This document shows, piece by piece, positions 11,722 to 23,700 of a DNA stretch of 64,000 nucleotides. Within the stretch, counting starts at the first letter, position 1. Each line of letters opens with the position of its first letter. Both the position numbers and the translations under genes were made by a program. The stretch is from Gigantopelta aegis (lineage: Eukaryota; Mollusca; Gastropoda; Neomphalida; Peltospiridae). The notes under the pieces are model-generated. The model had not been told where the DNA came from. It saw nothing but the letters and a program-made list of their open reading frames with translations, and did not search any database. Location: NCBI RefSeq assembly GCF_016097555.1, contig NC_054702.1, positions 91,539,798 through 91,603,797 of the forward strand, written 5' to 3'.

Positions 11722-14700
11722 GTAATACAATACTTACCGGTTGAAAGTAACAATTAGCTACTGAACACTTTCTGAAGTGATTCAACAAAGCCCACAGCAC
11801 AAGCTGGTGGAAAATGGAAGGTTTGTGGCATGGTTGGACACATGAGACAAGCACCTGTTGGAATTTGAGAGACAAGGACTATGGATGTGACAATGCATAT
11901 CAATATAAATTGAAAAGATAGGACCTGCTAGATTCAGAAAAAAATGAGATGGAAATCAAAGTAAAAAAAGAAAAGTGGGCAGCAGCATAAAAAAAAGCTA
12001 TATGTATGTGGATTTTGTATATATATTTAATAGATACCTGTAAGGTTTAAACAGTTTTTAATTGACTATATTTCTATTTCTGTAAGGCTGTATTTCATAT
12101 TTATATTATGTTTGGGTATTTTTTCTTTCTTTGTTTTTTTATTATTAGTATATAGTATGAAACAGATAAAGAGAAATATTTTAGTCTAAATTTCCAACCA
12201 TTGCAGTTTTTATCATTTAAATGTATCAAACTATTTCTCTTGATTGGTTTTAGCCTTTCTAGACTTGTTCAACGCATAATTTAACAAATAGATTTAATAA
12301 TTATTAGTTCTGTACTTCATTTCAGGATTATTTGGAAGCAGGAGCAGACTTTGTTGAGACAAACACGTTCAGTGGGACCAGGATAGCACAAGGAGACTAT
12401 GCCTTGGAACACATGGTACGTGTCTGTGTGTCAGATATTTAAACTGTTAGCACAAGGAGACTATGCATAGGAACACATGGTACGTGTCAAATATTTAAAC
12501 TGTTAGCACAAGGAGACTGCCTTGGAACACATGGTACGTGTCTGTGTGTCAGATATTTAAACTGTTAGCACAAGGAGACTATGCCTTGGAACACATGGTA
12601 CGTGTCTGTGTGTAAGATATTTAAACTGATAGCACAAGGAGACTATGCCTTGGAACACATGGTACGTGTCTGTGTGTCAGATATTTAAACTGTTAGCACA
12701 AGGAGACTATGCCTTGGAACACGTGGTACGTGTCTGTGTGTCAAATATTTATTCTGTTAGCACCTGGGGGGTGGGTGGGGGGTTTGGTTCAGTGGTAGTG
12801 CTTACTTGAGAGCTGATGGGACGTAGGATTGATCTCCTTAAAACAAATGTTTTAACAATATGTTGTAGTATTACACAAGTTATGAATTAATATTGTTTTA
12901 TTTGTTATGTGGTTAATCCATCAGACATAAGTCTGGTAGGTACTGAGTTCGCAGCTCAGTACCGGCTCCCACCCAGAGCGAGTTTAACGACTCAGTGGGT
13001 AGGTGTAAGGCTACTACACCGACTTCTCTTTCACTAACCACTAACCCTCTGTCTTGGACAGCCAGCCCAGATAGCTGAGGTGTGTGTGCCCAGGACAGCG
13101 TGCTTGAACCTTATTTGGATATAAGCACCAAAATTAATTGAAATGAATGAATTTGTTATATTCCTCTTCATCCTGGACCCAGCCACTGGTAATGTCAGAA
13201 GTTGTGCCTGGAATGGACATGCCTGAATATTAAATTGATATAGGCACATAAATAGAGTGAAATTAAATGTTTACATAATAAATGTTTCATGTTCATAACT
13301 TAAGGAAAAAAAGCCAGTGTATTTTGATTTTAATGCCTTCTTAGGTATTCATATGTAATCTATGGTGTTTTCTGTATTGTACTCTTGCTGTCATGACCTC
13401 TAGAATTTCTATTTGCATTCTAGACCAGTTACGAAATGCTTTTTTATGGTGTCGGCAATCATTACTTTTTCAGATTATTATAACAAAATTTAAAAAAATT
13501 AACACCATCTATTTTAGTGATTTCTCCTCAAGTGTTGTTATTTTTAATGACAGGTGTACAAAATGAATGTTGAGTCGGCCAAGCTTGCAAAACGAGCATG
13601 TAATGATGTCACAGCTTCCACAGGTGAATAATCTTAAAATCAATTAGATTTCACTTTATTTTTACCTTGATTTCTAATTATAGGCCTATATCTAATGCTT
13701 TTGTCTAATTGTATATCTAATGCTTATGTCTAATTAGATATCTAATGTTTATGTCCAATTATATACTGAACAAAATAAGAAACTTCCGCTAACTTTGCTT
13801 GAACATAACTTGATGAAAACAAACTGGGGAAATAATTGTTATATATGCATTTAAAGAGTGTTGCATGATGCATCGTTTGGTGCAAAAATCATGGCCATAG
13901 GTTAACAGAAACTGGGAGAAATTTTGACCAAGTGTGGTAGGGGTTATAAAAAAAACCACCCACTTAATAACGGATATGACCACCTCTTGAATTGACCACT
14001 GCAGTGCATCGCAGGCACATAGAATTGACTAAAGTGTTGATTTCTGCCTGTGGAATATTGTTCCATTCCTGAATGAGCGCTTGACGAAGTTCGTTGACGT
14101 TAGCGGGTGGATTGAGACGACGCCTCAATCGTCTGTCCAGACTATCCCAGACATGCTCGATGGGGTTGAGATCAGGACTTTTAGCGGGCCAGTCATCAAT
14201 GAAATCAATGTTATTTGTCCTAAGAAAATGTACAGTGTCTCTAGCTGTATGAGAGGTGGCATTATCATGCTGAAAAATCGAGATGTTGGCGTTGTTATGG
14301 AACAGAGGAATGACGTGATGAGTGAGAATGTCATCGCGGTAACATTGAGCATTTAAATTGTCATCAATGACGACTAGTGGTGAACGATAACCATGGGCAA
14401 TGGCTGCCCAGACCATGACACAACCCCCACCCCCGAAACGATCTCGTTCAAGAACACAACAGTCAGCATAGCGTTCATTTCTCTTACAGTAGACGCGCAC
14501 CCTGCCATCACCACGTTGTAAAGAAAATCTGGATTCATCTGAAAAAAGAATGGTATTCCAGCGTCGCCGTATCCAACAAGTGTGTACACATGCCCGATTT
14601 AGACGATGATGTTGCGTTAAAATGCATCTGACGTAAGGACATCGTGCATGTAAACCGTTCTCCCGCAGACGATTACAAACAGTTTGCCCACTGATTCGGT

Positions 14701-17700
14701 TATTATGAAGCCCAGGTGTGTTAGCAGCAGTAGCGGTGGCAGTTTGGAATCGATTGCGCAAATGCGTGTTCATGATATAGCGGTCTTAACCACGCGTTGT
14801 AACACGCAGACGTCCACGACGTGGCAAGTCGTTGGTGCTTCCTGTCGTTCGAAATCTTACGCGAAGATTTCGTATCGCTCGACTAGAACTCGCATCGACT
14901 AGAACTCCCAACATGCCTTGCAACGTCTTCTGTCAACATGCCAGCATCAAGCATGCCAATCGCCCGTTTGCGTAAATTATTGGGTATTCTTGGCATACTA
15001 AACGTTAATTTTTTTACAAATTTTGAAGCGTTTTCGTTCACTTGACAACAATGTCAGTAAGACAAGTAAAACAAATTGACCGAATACTACACGGGACATG
15101 TCGAACCATGCATGCACATGCAAATTGAATTTCACGTTGTCGACGATTAACAGTGCAAAAATAATTGATAAAATTCAGGAATCCTGATAAATACAGCTCA
15201 AGGCTAATACTACCTACATAATTTCATGACACAATGAATTCTTTAACACAACAAATACTATATGTAAAAATCGGAAGTTTCTTTTTTTGTTCAGTATATA
15301 TCTAATGCTTATGTCTAATTATTATCTATCTGTACTTATATCTAACTAAGGTTCAAGCACACTGGTTTAGACACATCTCAGCTGTCTGGGCTGTTTATCC
15401 AGAACACAGTTAATCGTTTATGGCATTAATGAGAGAGAAATCGGTGTAGAGGCCATACACCTCCCCACTAAGTCATTAAAACTCACTGTGAGTGCAAGCC
15501 AGTACCTGGATTTGAACTCATTATCAGTCAGCCATAAACCAGTAATGTCTATGGCTAAACCACTGTGCCAATGAGACAAGTGAAAATACAAATCTTTTTC
15601 TTAAATATTTACTGGATTCTTGTTTCCAGCCAGTTTCTTGTACTTGTAGTTATTGTGAGCTGGCCGCAGTAGTTTTATGCACCTGATTCCTTCCTCATTT
15701 GAACACATTTCTCATGCTGTACCTTGATCATCTTCTGACATTGGCTTTTAAAAACATGACAAATAGCTGCATGTATTTACTCCTTGTCTGTACTTTTCCT
15801 GATCAATTTGTTTAGACACTTTTATTACTATTATTATTATTACATGTATTTTATTATTATTATTGTTATTATTATTAATTTTCTTTTGTCCCTTTAAGAT
15901 TGTCACAAGATGTTTCAAAAGCATTGTTTAAAACATATGAAATGTAAAATTAATAAAGTGTTTTGTTCTTTTCACTAGGAATACAGAGATACGCCGTGGG
16001 AGCTCTTGGACCTACGAACAGAACACTGTCAGTGTCACCATCTGTGGAGAAACCAGAATACAGAAATATCAGTGAGATACAGATTTGTATAAAATTACTG
16101 GTTAATGTGATACCATTGTCATCAAAGTTTTCCTGTCTTTCAGTTCATGCTGGTGGTCATTAAACATTCATTCATTCATTCCTATCTTTACAATTTAAGG
16201 TTTTACTACATTTTGTTTGTTTTTGTTACCTATTTTATTCTTGAAATATGACTTGTTTCAACATGTGTTGCTCTACATTTTATTAAAAACTATATTTTTC
16301 AGCATTTGATGAATTGAAAGTGGCCTATAGAGAGCAGGCTGAAGGCCTCCTTGAAGGTGGTGCTGATATATTACTGGTGGAGACAATATTCGACACAGCA
16401 AATGCAAAGGTAAATTTTATTTAGTTAAAGTTACTAACCCTATTCTCAATGTGAATATCTTTTTTGATAATCATAACATACATTGTAAACTTTTACAAAC
16501 ACCTGGAAAATTAGAAATGCAGTAGTAATGGATACTTTAAAGGTAAAAAAACAGCTGTGATTACTAAAGATGTTTTACACAGCCCAGTAGCTACGGACAA
16601 TGCCATTAATATAATATAGTATATATTTAGTGTGTTTTCTAACAATAATTTGCTTTCTTTTTATATTGTATTTTCTTCTGTTTTTTTAAAGAAGTTTTTT
16701 TACTAATTGTTATTTACATTGTGTACTTGTTCTTTTATAGGCAGCATTGTTTGCAATACAAGATCTGTTTGCAGACAGTGGCAAAGAAGTTCCAGTGTTC
16801 GTGAGTAATACAACAGAAAACAATAACTTTATATCCATGTACACATATAATACATGTAAAAATAGTCTGGTTAACCAACAATATTAAAGTACTGGTAAAT
16901 TGTAAACATCTTTTTAAGCAGAGTATACATATCAGTTTTAAGCAGAGCATACATATCAGATATACTTAACATTTCTGTTTTTTGTAACACTATAAAGATG
17001 ATAAATCATGGCATAAATAGACCTTTGAAAGAATATTTCTAAGATGTGTATAATTTCTTTCATTGCCTTAAATATTTGATAAACAATATAATGTTATTTT
17101 GTGGTGGGAAGCACCATAATTATTATTTTGTGTCTGGTGGGTCTGCTAAATGAGAATACTAGATATGAGTGGCCATTAGATACCATTTATCTTACAATGA
17201 GTTGTTTTAAATTGTATTTAACGAGCAAAAGTATGTTGGAGTAGTTTTTAAAGAATGAGTTGTAAGATAAATGGTATCTAACAGAAACAAATGTTGTATT
17301 CTATTTCCTACATATCCTGATTCTTTTTTTTAAATATATTTAAACGCCTTTTCCATCTAAAACCTATTTATGGTCCTAGTGCATATAGTTAACTTCTGCG
17401 TTACAGATAAGTCAAATTCAGGTTAATTTGTACTGTTAATTTGACCATTCTGGGTTTTTTTCATTGGATGGTATGGAATTGGCAACCTGGTCATCACCTA
17501 GGAACAGCCAGTCTTTAAATTGTTATCTTACATATGTGTGTTAACATTATGTGTTATAAAAAATAACAAATGATTTTCTCACCAACGGGTGTGTAAGAAA
17601 AAGAAATCTCTTTGTATATTTAAATAAAATATTATTTGATGGGTGATTGGTATGCTAAGAAACAGATGACCTCCCATTCCCCCCAGATGATAAATGCTTG

Positions 17701-20700
17701 ATCAACCCACACTAAAATGTTAGAGATAGAGCTTTATTACCCATATGGACTCAAATATATGGGGTAATCTCTGCACAGTGTGCAGATTGCTTCTACAGCC
17801 ACTGATTGGCTGGCTTAAAACTCACAATGTTTGATTGGTTGATTGCCACAGCCGGAACTTCACTTTCTTTCATATAATGTTTCCATTCATGAGTCAGATT
17901 AATCATACATTATACGATCTACAAAGAATTACAGAAAAAAAATTGACTTCTTTGTTTCATAAACATCAAATGGTATATTTGTATAAGTATCGGCTTTAGT
18001 GGCATACAAAAATAATTATTTCCTAATGCAACCACTTTGGTATTATTTTGTATTGTGAACATTTGGCTGTAAAATGAATGCTGTTATGCCATGACATCAC
18101 TTACATTACATCATGTAATTCTTGTAAAGTTATATGACATAATGGTGATGGCTTTGTTGTAGACGGCAGAGGAATTTTTATATTAAAAACCAGTTAACAG
18201 TGGCAATGGGTAATAAAGAAAATAACCAACTTGCTACGAAGAGTTACAAATTATCGGTCCCTCGTGAATGAATGTTGTAAAACCCTCGCCAGAGGCTCAG
18301 GTTTACAAAATTCATAATTTCTCATAGCTTGTTAGTTATTCTCTAAATATGATATAATGACCTTTATGTACTGATGGTGGACCCACTGGGCTGTTCCTCA
18401 TGGCTTCTAAGTTATTCTCTAAATGTGATATAATGACCTTTATGTACTGAGGGTGGACCCACTGGGCTGTTCCTCATGGCTTCTAAGTTATTCTCTAAAT
18501 GTGATATAATGACCTTTATGTACTGATGGTGGACCCACTGGGCTGTTCCTCATGGCTTCTAAGTTATTCTCTAAATGTGATATAATGACCTTTATGTACT
18601 GATGGTGGACCCACTGGGCTGTTCCTCATGGCTTCTAAGTTATTCTCTAAATGTGATATAATGACCTTTATGTACTGATGGTGGACCCACTGGGCTGTTC
18701 CTCATGGCTTCTAAGTTATTCTCTAAATGTGATATAATGACCTTTATGTACTGATGGTGGGCCCACTGGGCTATTCCTCATGGCTTCTAAGTTATTCTCT
18801 AAATGTGATATAATGACCTTTATGTACTGATGGTGGGCCCACTGGGCTGTTCCTCATGGCTTGTTAGTTATTCTCTAAATATGATATAATGACCTTTATG
18901 TACTGATGGTGGGCCCACTGGGCTATTCCTCATGGCTTCTAAGTTATTCTCTAAATATGATATAATGACCTTTATGTACTGATGGTGGACCCACTGGGCT
19001 ATTCCTCATGGCTTGTTAGTTATTCTCTAAATGTGATATAATGACCTTTATGTACTGATGGTGGACCCACTGGGCTATTCCTCATGGCTTGTTAGTTATT
19101 CTCTAAATGTGATATAATGACCTTTATGTACTGATGGTGGGCCCATGGGTTATTCTCTAAATGTGCCTTTATGTACTGATGGTGGACCCACTGGGCTGTT
19201 CCTCATGGCTTCTAAGTTATTCTCTAAATGTGATATAATGACCTTTATGTACTGATGGTGGACCCACTGGGCTGTTCCTCAGTTGTTAAGTTATTCTCTA
19301 AATGTGATATAATGACCTTTATGTACTGATGGTGTGGACCCACTGGGCTATTCCTCATGGCTTGTTAGTTATTCTCTAAATGTGATATAATGACCTTTAT
19401 GTATGTACTGATGGTGGACCCACTGGGCTATTCCTCATGGCTTGTTAGTTATTCTCTAAATGTGATATAATGACCTTTATGTACTGATGGTGGGCCCACT
19501 GGGCTATTCCTCATGGCTTGTTAGTTATTCTCTAAATGTGATATAATGACCTTTATGTACTGATGGTGGGCCCACTGGGCTATTCCTCATGGCTTGTTAG
19601 TTATTCTCTAAATGTGATATAATGACCTTTATGTACTGATGGTGGGCCCACTGGGCTATTCCTCATGGCTTGTTAGTTATTCTCTAAATGTGATATAATG
19701 ACCTTTATGTACCTTTATGTACTGATGGTGGGCCCACTGGGCTATTCCTCATGGCTTGTTAGTTATTCTCTAAATGTGATATAATGACCTTTATGTACTG
19801 ATGGTGGGCCCACTGGGCTATTCCTCATGGCTTGTTAGTTATTCTCTAAATGTGATATAATGACCTTTATGTACTGATGGTGGGCCCACTGGGCTATTCC
19901 TCATGGCTTGTTAGTTATTCTCTAAATGTGATATAATGACCTTTATGTACTGATGGTGGACCCACTGGGCTATTCCTCATGGCTTGTTAGTTATTCTCTA
20001 AATGTGATATAATGACCTTTATGTACTGATGGTGGACCCACTGGGCTATTCCTCATGGCTTGTTAGTTATTCTCTAAATGTGATATAATGACCTTTATGT
20101 ACTGATGGTGGACCCACTGGGCTATTCCTCATGGCTTGTTAGTTATTCTCTAAATGTGATATAATGACCTTTATGTACTGATGGTGGACCCACTGGGCTA
20201 TTCCTCATGGCTTGTTAGTTATTCTCTAAATGTGATATAATGACCTTTATGTACTGATGGTGGGCCCACTGGGCTATTCCTCATGGCTTGTTAGTTATTC
20301 TCTAAATGTGATATAATGACCTTTATGTACTGATGGTGGGCCCACTGGGCTATTCCTCATGGCTTGTTAGTTATTCTCTAAATGTGATATAATGACCTTT
20401 ATGTACTGATGGTGGGCCCACTGGGCTATTCCTCATGGCTTGTTAGTTATTCTCTAAATGTGATATAATGACCTTTATGTATTGATGGTGGGCCCACTGG
20501 GCTATTCCTCATGGCTTGTTAGTTATTCTCTAAATGTGATATAATGACCTTTATGTACTGATGGTGGGCCCACTGGGCTATTCCTCATGGCTTGTTAGTT
20601 ATTCTCTAAATGTGATATAATGACCTTTATGTACTGATGGTGGGCCCACTGGGCTATTCCTCATGGCTTGTTAGTTATTCTCTAAATGTGATATAATGAC

Positions 20701-23700
20701 CTTTATGTATTGATGGTGGGCCCACTGGGCTATTCCTCATGGCTTGTTAGTTATTCTCTAAATGTGATATAATGACCTTTATGTACTGATGGTGGACCCA
20801 CTGGGCTATTCCTCGTTCCAGCCAGTGCTCCACAACTGGTGTAACAAAGACCATGGTATGTACAATGCTGTCTGTGGGATGGTTCATATAAAAGATCCCT
20901 TGCTGCTAATCAAAAAGAGTAGCCCTTGAAGTGGCGACAGCGGGTTTCTTCTCTCAATATCTGTGTGGTCCATAACCATATGTCCGACATCATATAAGCG
21001 TAAATAAAATGTGTTGAGTGTGTCGTTAAATAAAACATTTGCTTCCTTCCTTTTATATACTGATGTAGTCTTTTGTTTTAGGTGTCAGGGACAATTGTAG
21101 ATAAAAGTGGAAGGACACTTTCTGGACAGACAACGGAAGCCTTCATCATCAGCGTATCTCATGCTCAACCTTTATGGTGAGTCATTAGCAGACTCCTGGG
21201 TAATGTTTAGTCCATTCAGGCTGTGCAGCAGCATAATAATTTCAAAGAGCAAGTTTGGTTGGTTTTCTTTTAACCAGTAATGTGTAAGGTAGTTTGATTT
21301 TTGTTACAATTTTAAATTTTGATATATAGGATTCATGAATTTAACTTTTCTTTTATGGATTTCTTGTATTATTTTGCTGGTCTATACATTATTTCCTGAC
21401 CAAATTTACAGTTTTTACATTAATTAATATAATGGAGAATATGTAAGGTGATACAGTAACTTTTATATCAAGTAAATATAATGGTTGTGTTATATGCAGA
21501 TATGCAGATTGTTTTACTTATATTCCAGCTTGGGTTTGAACTGTGCTTTGGGAGCCAATGACATGCGACCTTTCATTGAGAATGTCAGCAAAAATAGCAA
21601 AGCTTTCACCATTTGTTATCCTAATGCTGGTTGGTCTTTTTTTTTTTAATAACATTTGGTGATATTTCAACAAACATTATTAATTAACACATTGATCCTG
21701 TGGAAATAATGGATTTTTAATAAATGTATGTACATACTTTAATTACCGGTAACCCTTTTCTACATTGCTAAAACCCTTTCTTTTATTATTTATATTAAAA
21801 AAATTTTAATTAAAAATAAGCTAGCACCTACATTTGAACACGAAATCATGGCATTGTTTTCTAGTATTTTTGAAGCCCATGCTACTTTACACTTGATCGC
21901 AGTGTCATAAATCATGGCATTGTTTTCTAGTATTTTTGAAGCCCATGCTACTTTACACTTGATCGCAGTGTCATAAATCATGGCATTGTTTTCTAGTATT
22001 TTTGAAGCCCATGCTACTTTACACTTGATCGCAGTGTCATAAATCATGGCATTGTTTTCTAGTATTTTTGAAGCCCATGCTACTTTACACTTGATCGCAG
22101 TGTCATAAATCATGGCATTGTTTTCTAGTATTTTTGAAGCCCATGCTACTTTACACTTGATCGCAGTGTCATAAATCATGGCATTGTTTTCTAGTATTTT
22201 TGAAGCCCATGCTACTTTACACTTGATCGCAGTGTCATAAATCATGGCATTGTTTTCTAGTATTTTTGAAGCCCATGCTACTTTACACTTGATCGCAGTG
22301 TCATAAATCATGGCATTGTTTTCTAGTATTTTTGAAGCCCATGCTACTTTACACTTGATCGCAGTGTCATAAATCATGGCATTGTTTTCTAGTATTTTTG
22401 AAGCCCATGCTACTTTACACTTGATCGCAGTGTCATAAATCATGGCATTGTTTTCTAGTATTTTTGAAGCCCATGCTACTTTACACTTGATCGCAGTGTC
22501 ATAAATCATGGCATTGTTTTCTAGTATTTTTGAAGCCCATGCTACTTTACACTTGATCGCAGTGTCATAAATCATGGCATTGTTTTCTAGTATTTTTGAA
22601 GCCCATGCTACTTTACACTTGATCGCAGTGTCATAAATCAATTAGACCTAGTTGTTGAGGTTTATCTTATTGTAAGCTGCATGCATATAATGTTATTTTT
22701 CAGGGTTGCCAAACACATTCGGTGGTTATGATGAAACTCCTGAAGTGACAGCCAGACAGTTGAAGGTAAAGCATCACACAAGATTATTTTAATCATATTA
22801 TACATTTAATAACAATATGTGGTATTTTGTTAGTCCCGTCATAATCTCATTTAAATAATTATTATTTAGACTTAATCTAGTACAAAAAAATGTGTTGACT
22901 GGTACATTTAAGACATTAGTTCAACGTTTTTTAAATCAACAACCAATGTATTAATGTTCTGTAGTAAGTTTAATCACTTGGGCATACTGATTGATCCCCG
23001 TCGGTGGCCTCATTGGGTATTTCTCATTCCAGCCAGTGCTCCACAACTGGTGTAACAAAGGCAGTGGTATATGCTATCCTTTCTGTGGGATGGTGCATAT
23101 AAAAGATCCCTTGCTGCTACGGTAATCGAAAAGAGTAGCCCATGAAGTGGCGACAGCGAGTTTCCTCTCTATATATCTGTGTGGTCCTTAACCATATCTT
23201 TGACGCCATATAATCACAAATAACATGTGTTGAGTGTGTCGTTAAATAAAACATTTCCTTCCTTCATCCCCATCTGACCACCTTTTAACCCTCTTGCTGG
23301 TCTTTAGCGCCTTTCTTGTACATGAGCGATATAAATTACTTTGATATTGTTTAGTTTTTAGATTTCTCTGTAATGAATTTGTTAATACTCATTTTCTTAT
23401 TGTATATTTGTGTAGGAATTTGCTGAGGATGGGTTGGTGAATATTGTGGGTGGCTGCTGTGGTACAACTCCTCAACACATCAAGTAAGTGGGCCAGTATT
23501 CAGGGTTCTTCTCGTTCAGTTTTATATGCTCACTAAACCCTGAGATGTGCTGCATCAATGAATTGGATCGTTAGTTGGAGCTCACCAGGGCTGCCCATAG
23601 CTTTTCTTTGATGCTCTTTTTTTCTGGCCAGATGTTTATATTCAGATGTTTATATTCAGATGTTTATATTCAGGTTCAGGATATGGGCTTTCAATACTGT

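Noticed and set aside
11536..11757. A 73-residue single-exon protein starting at 11536
   Set aside because: It is an MTR exon read past its donor; the apparent start is a TTG inside the exon.
14081..14356. Plus-strand frame of 91 codons opposite the transposase
   Set aside because: Shadow of the minus-strand Tc1-like transposase.
18321..20814. CRISPR-like or centromeric satellite array
   Set aside because: No spacers; the array is confined to one intron and is joined to a SINE, so it is a local minisatellite.
21790..22641. 283-codon minus-strand open frame with a 22-residue repeat as a gene
   Set aside because: It is entirely a product of a 66-bp tandem repeat inside an MTR intron; no splice, promoter or homology support. 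Kept as a finding, not a gene.
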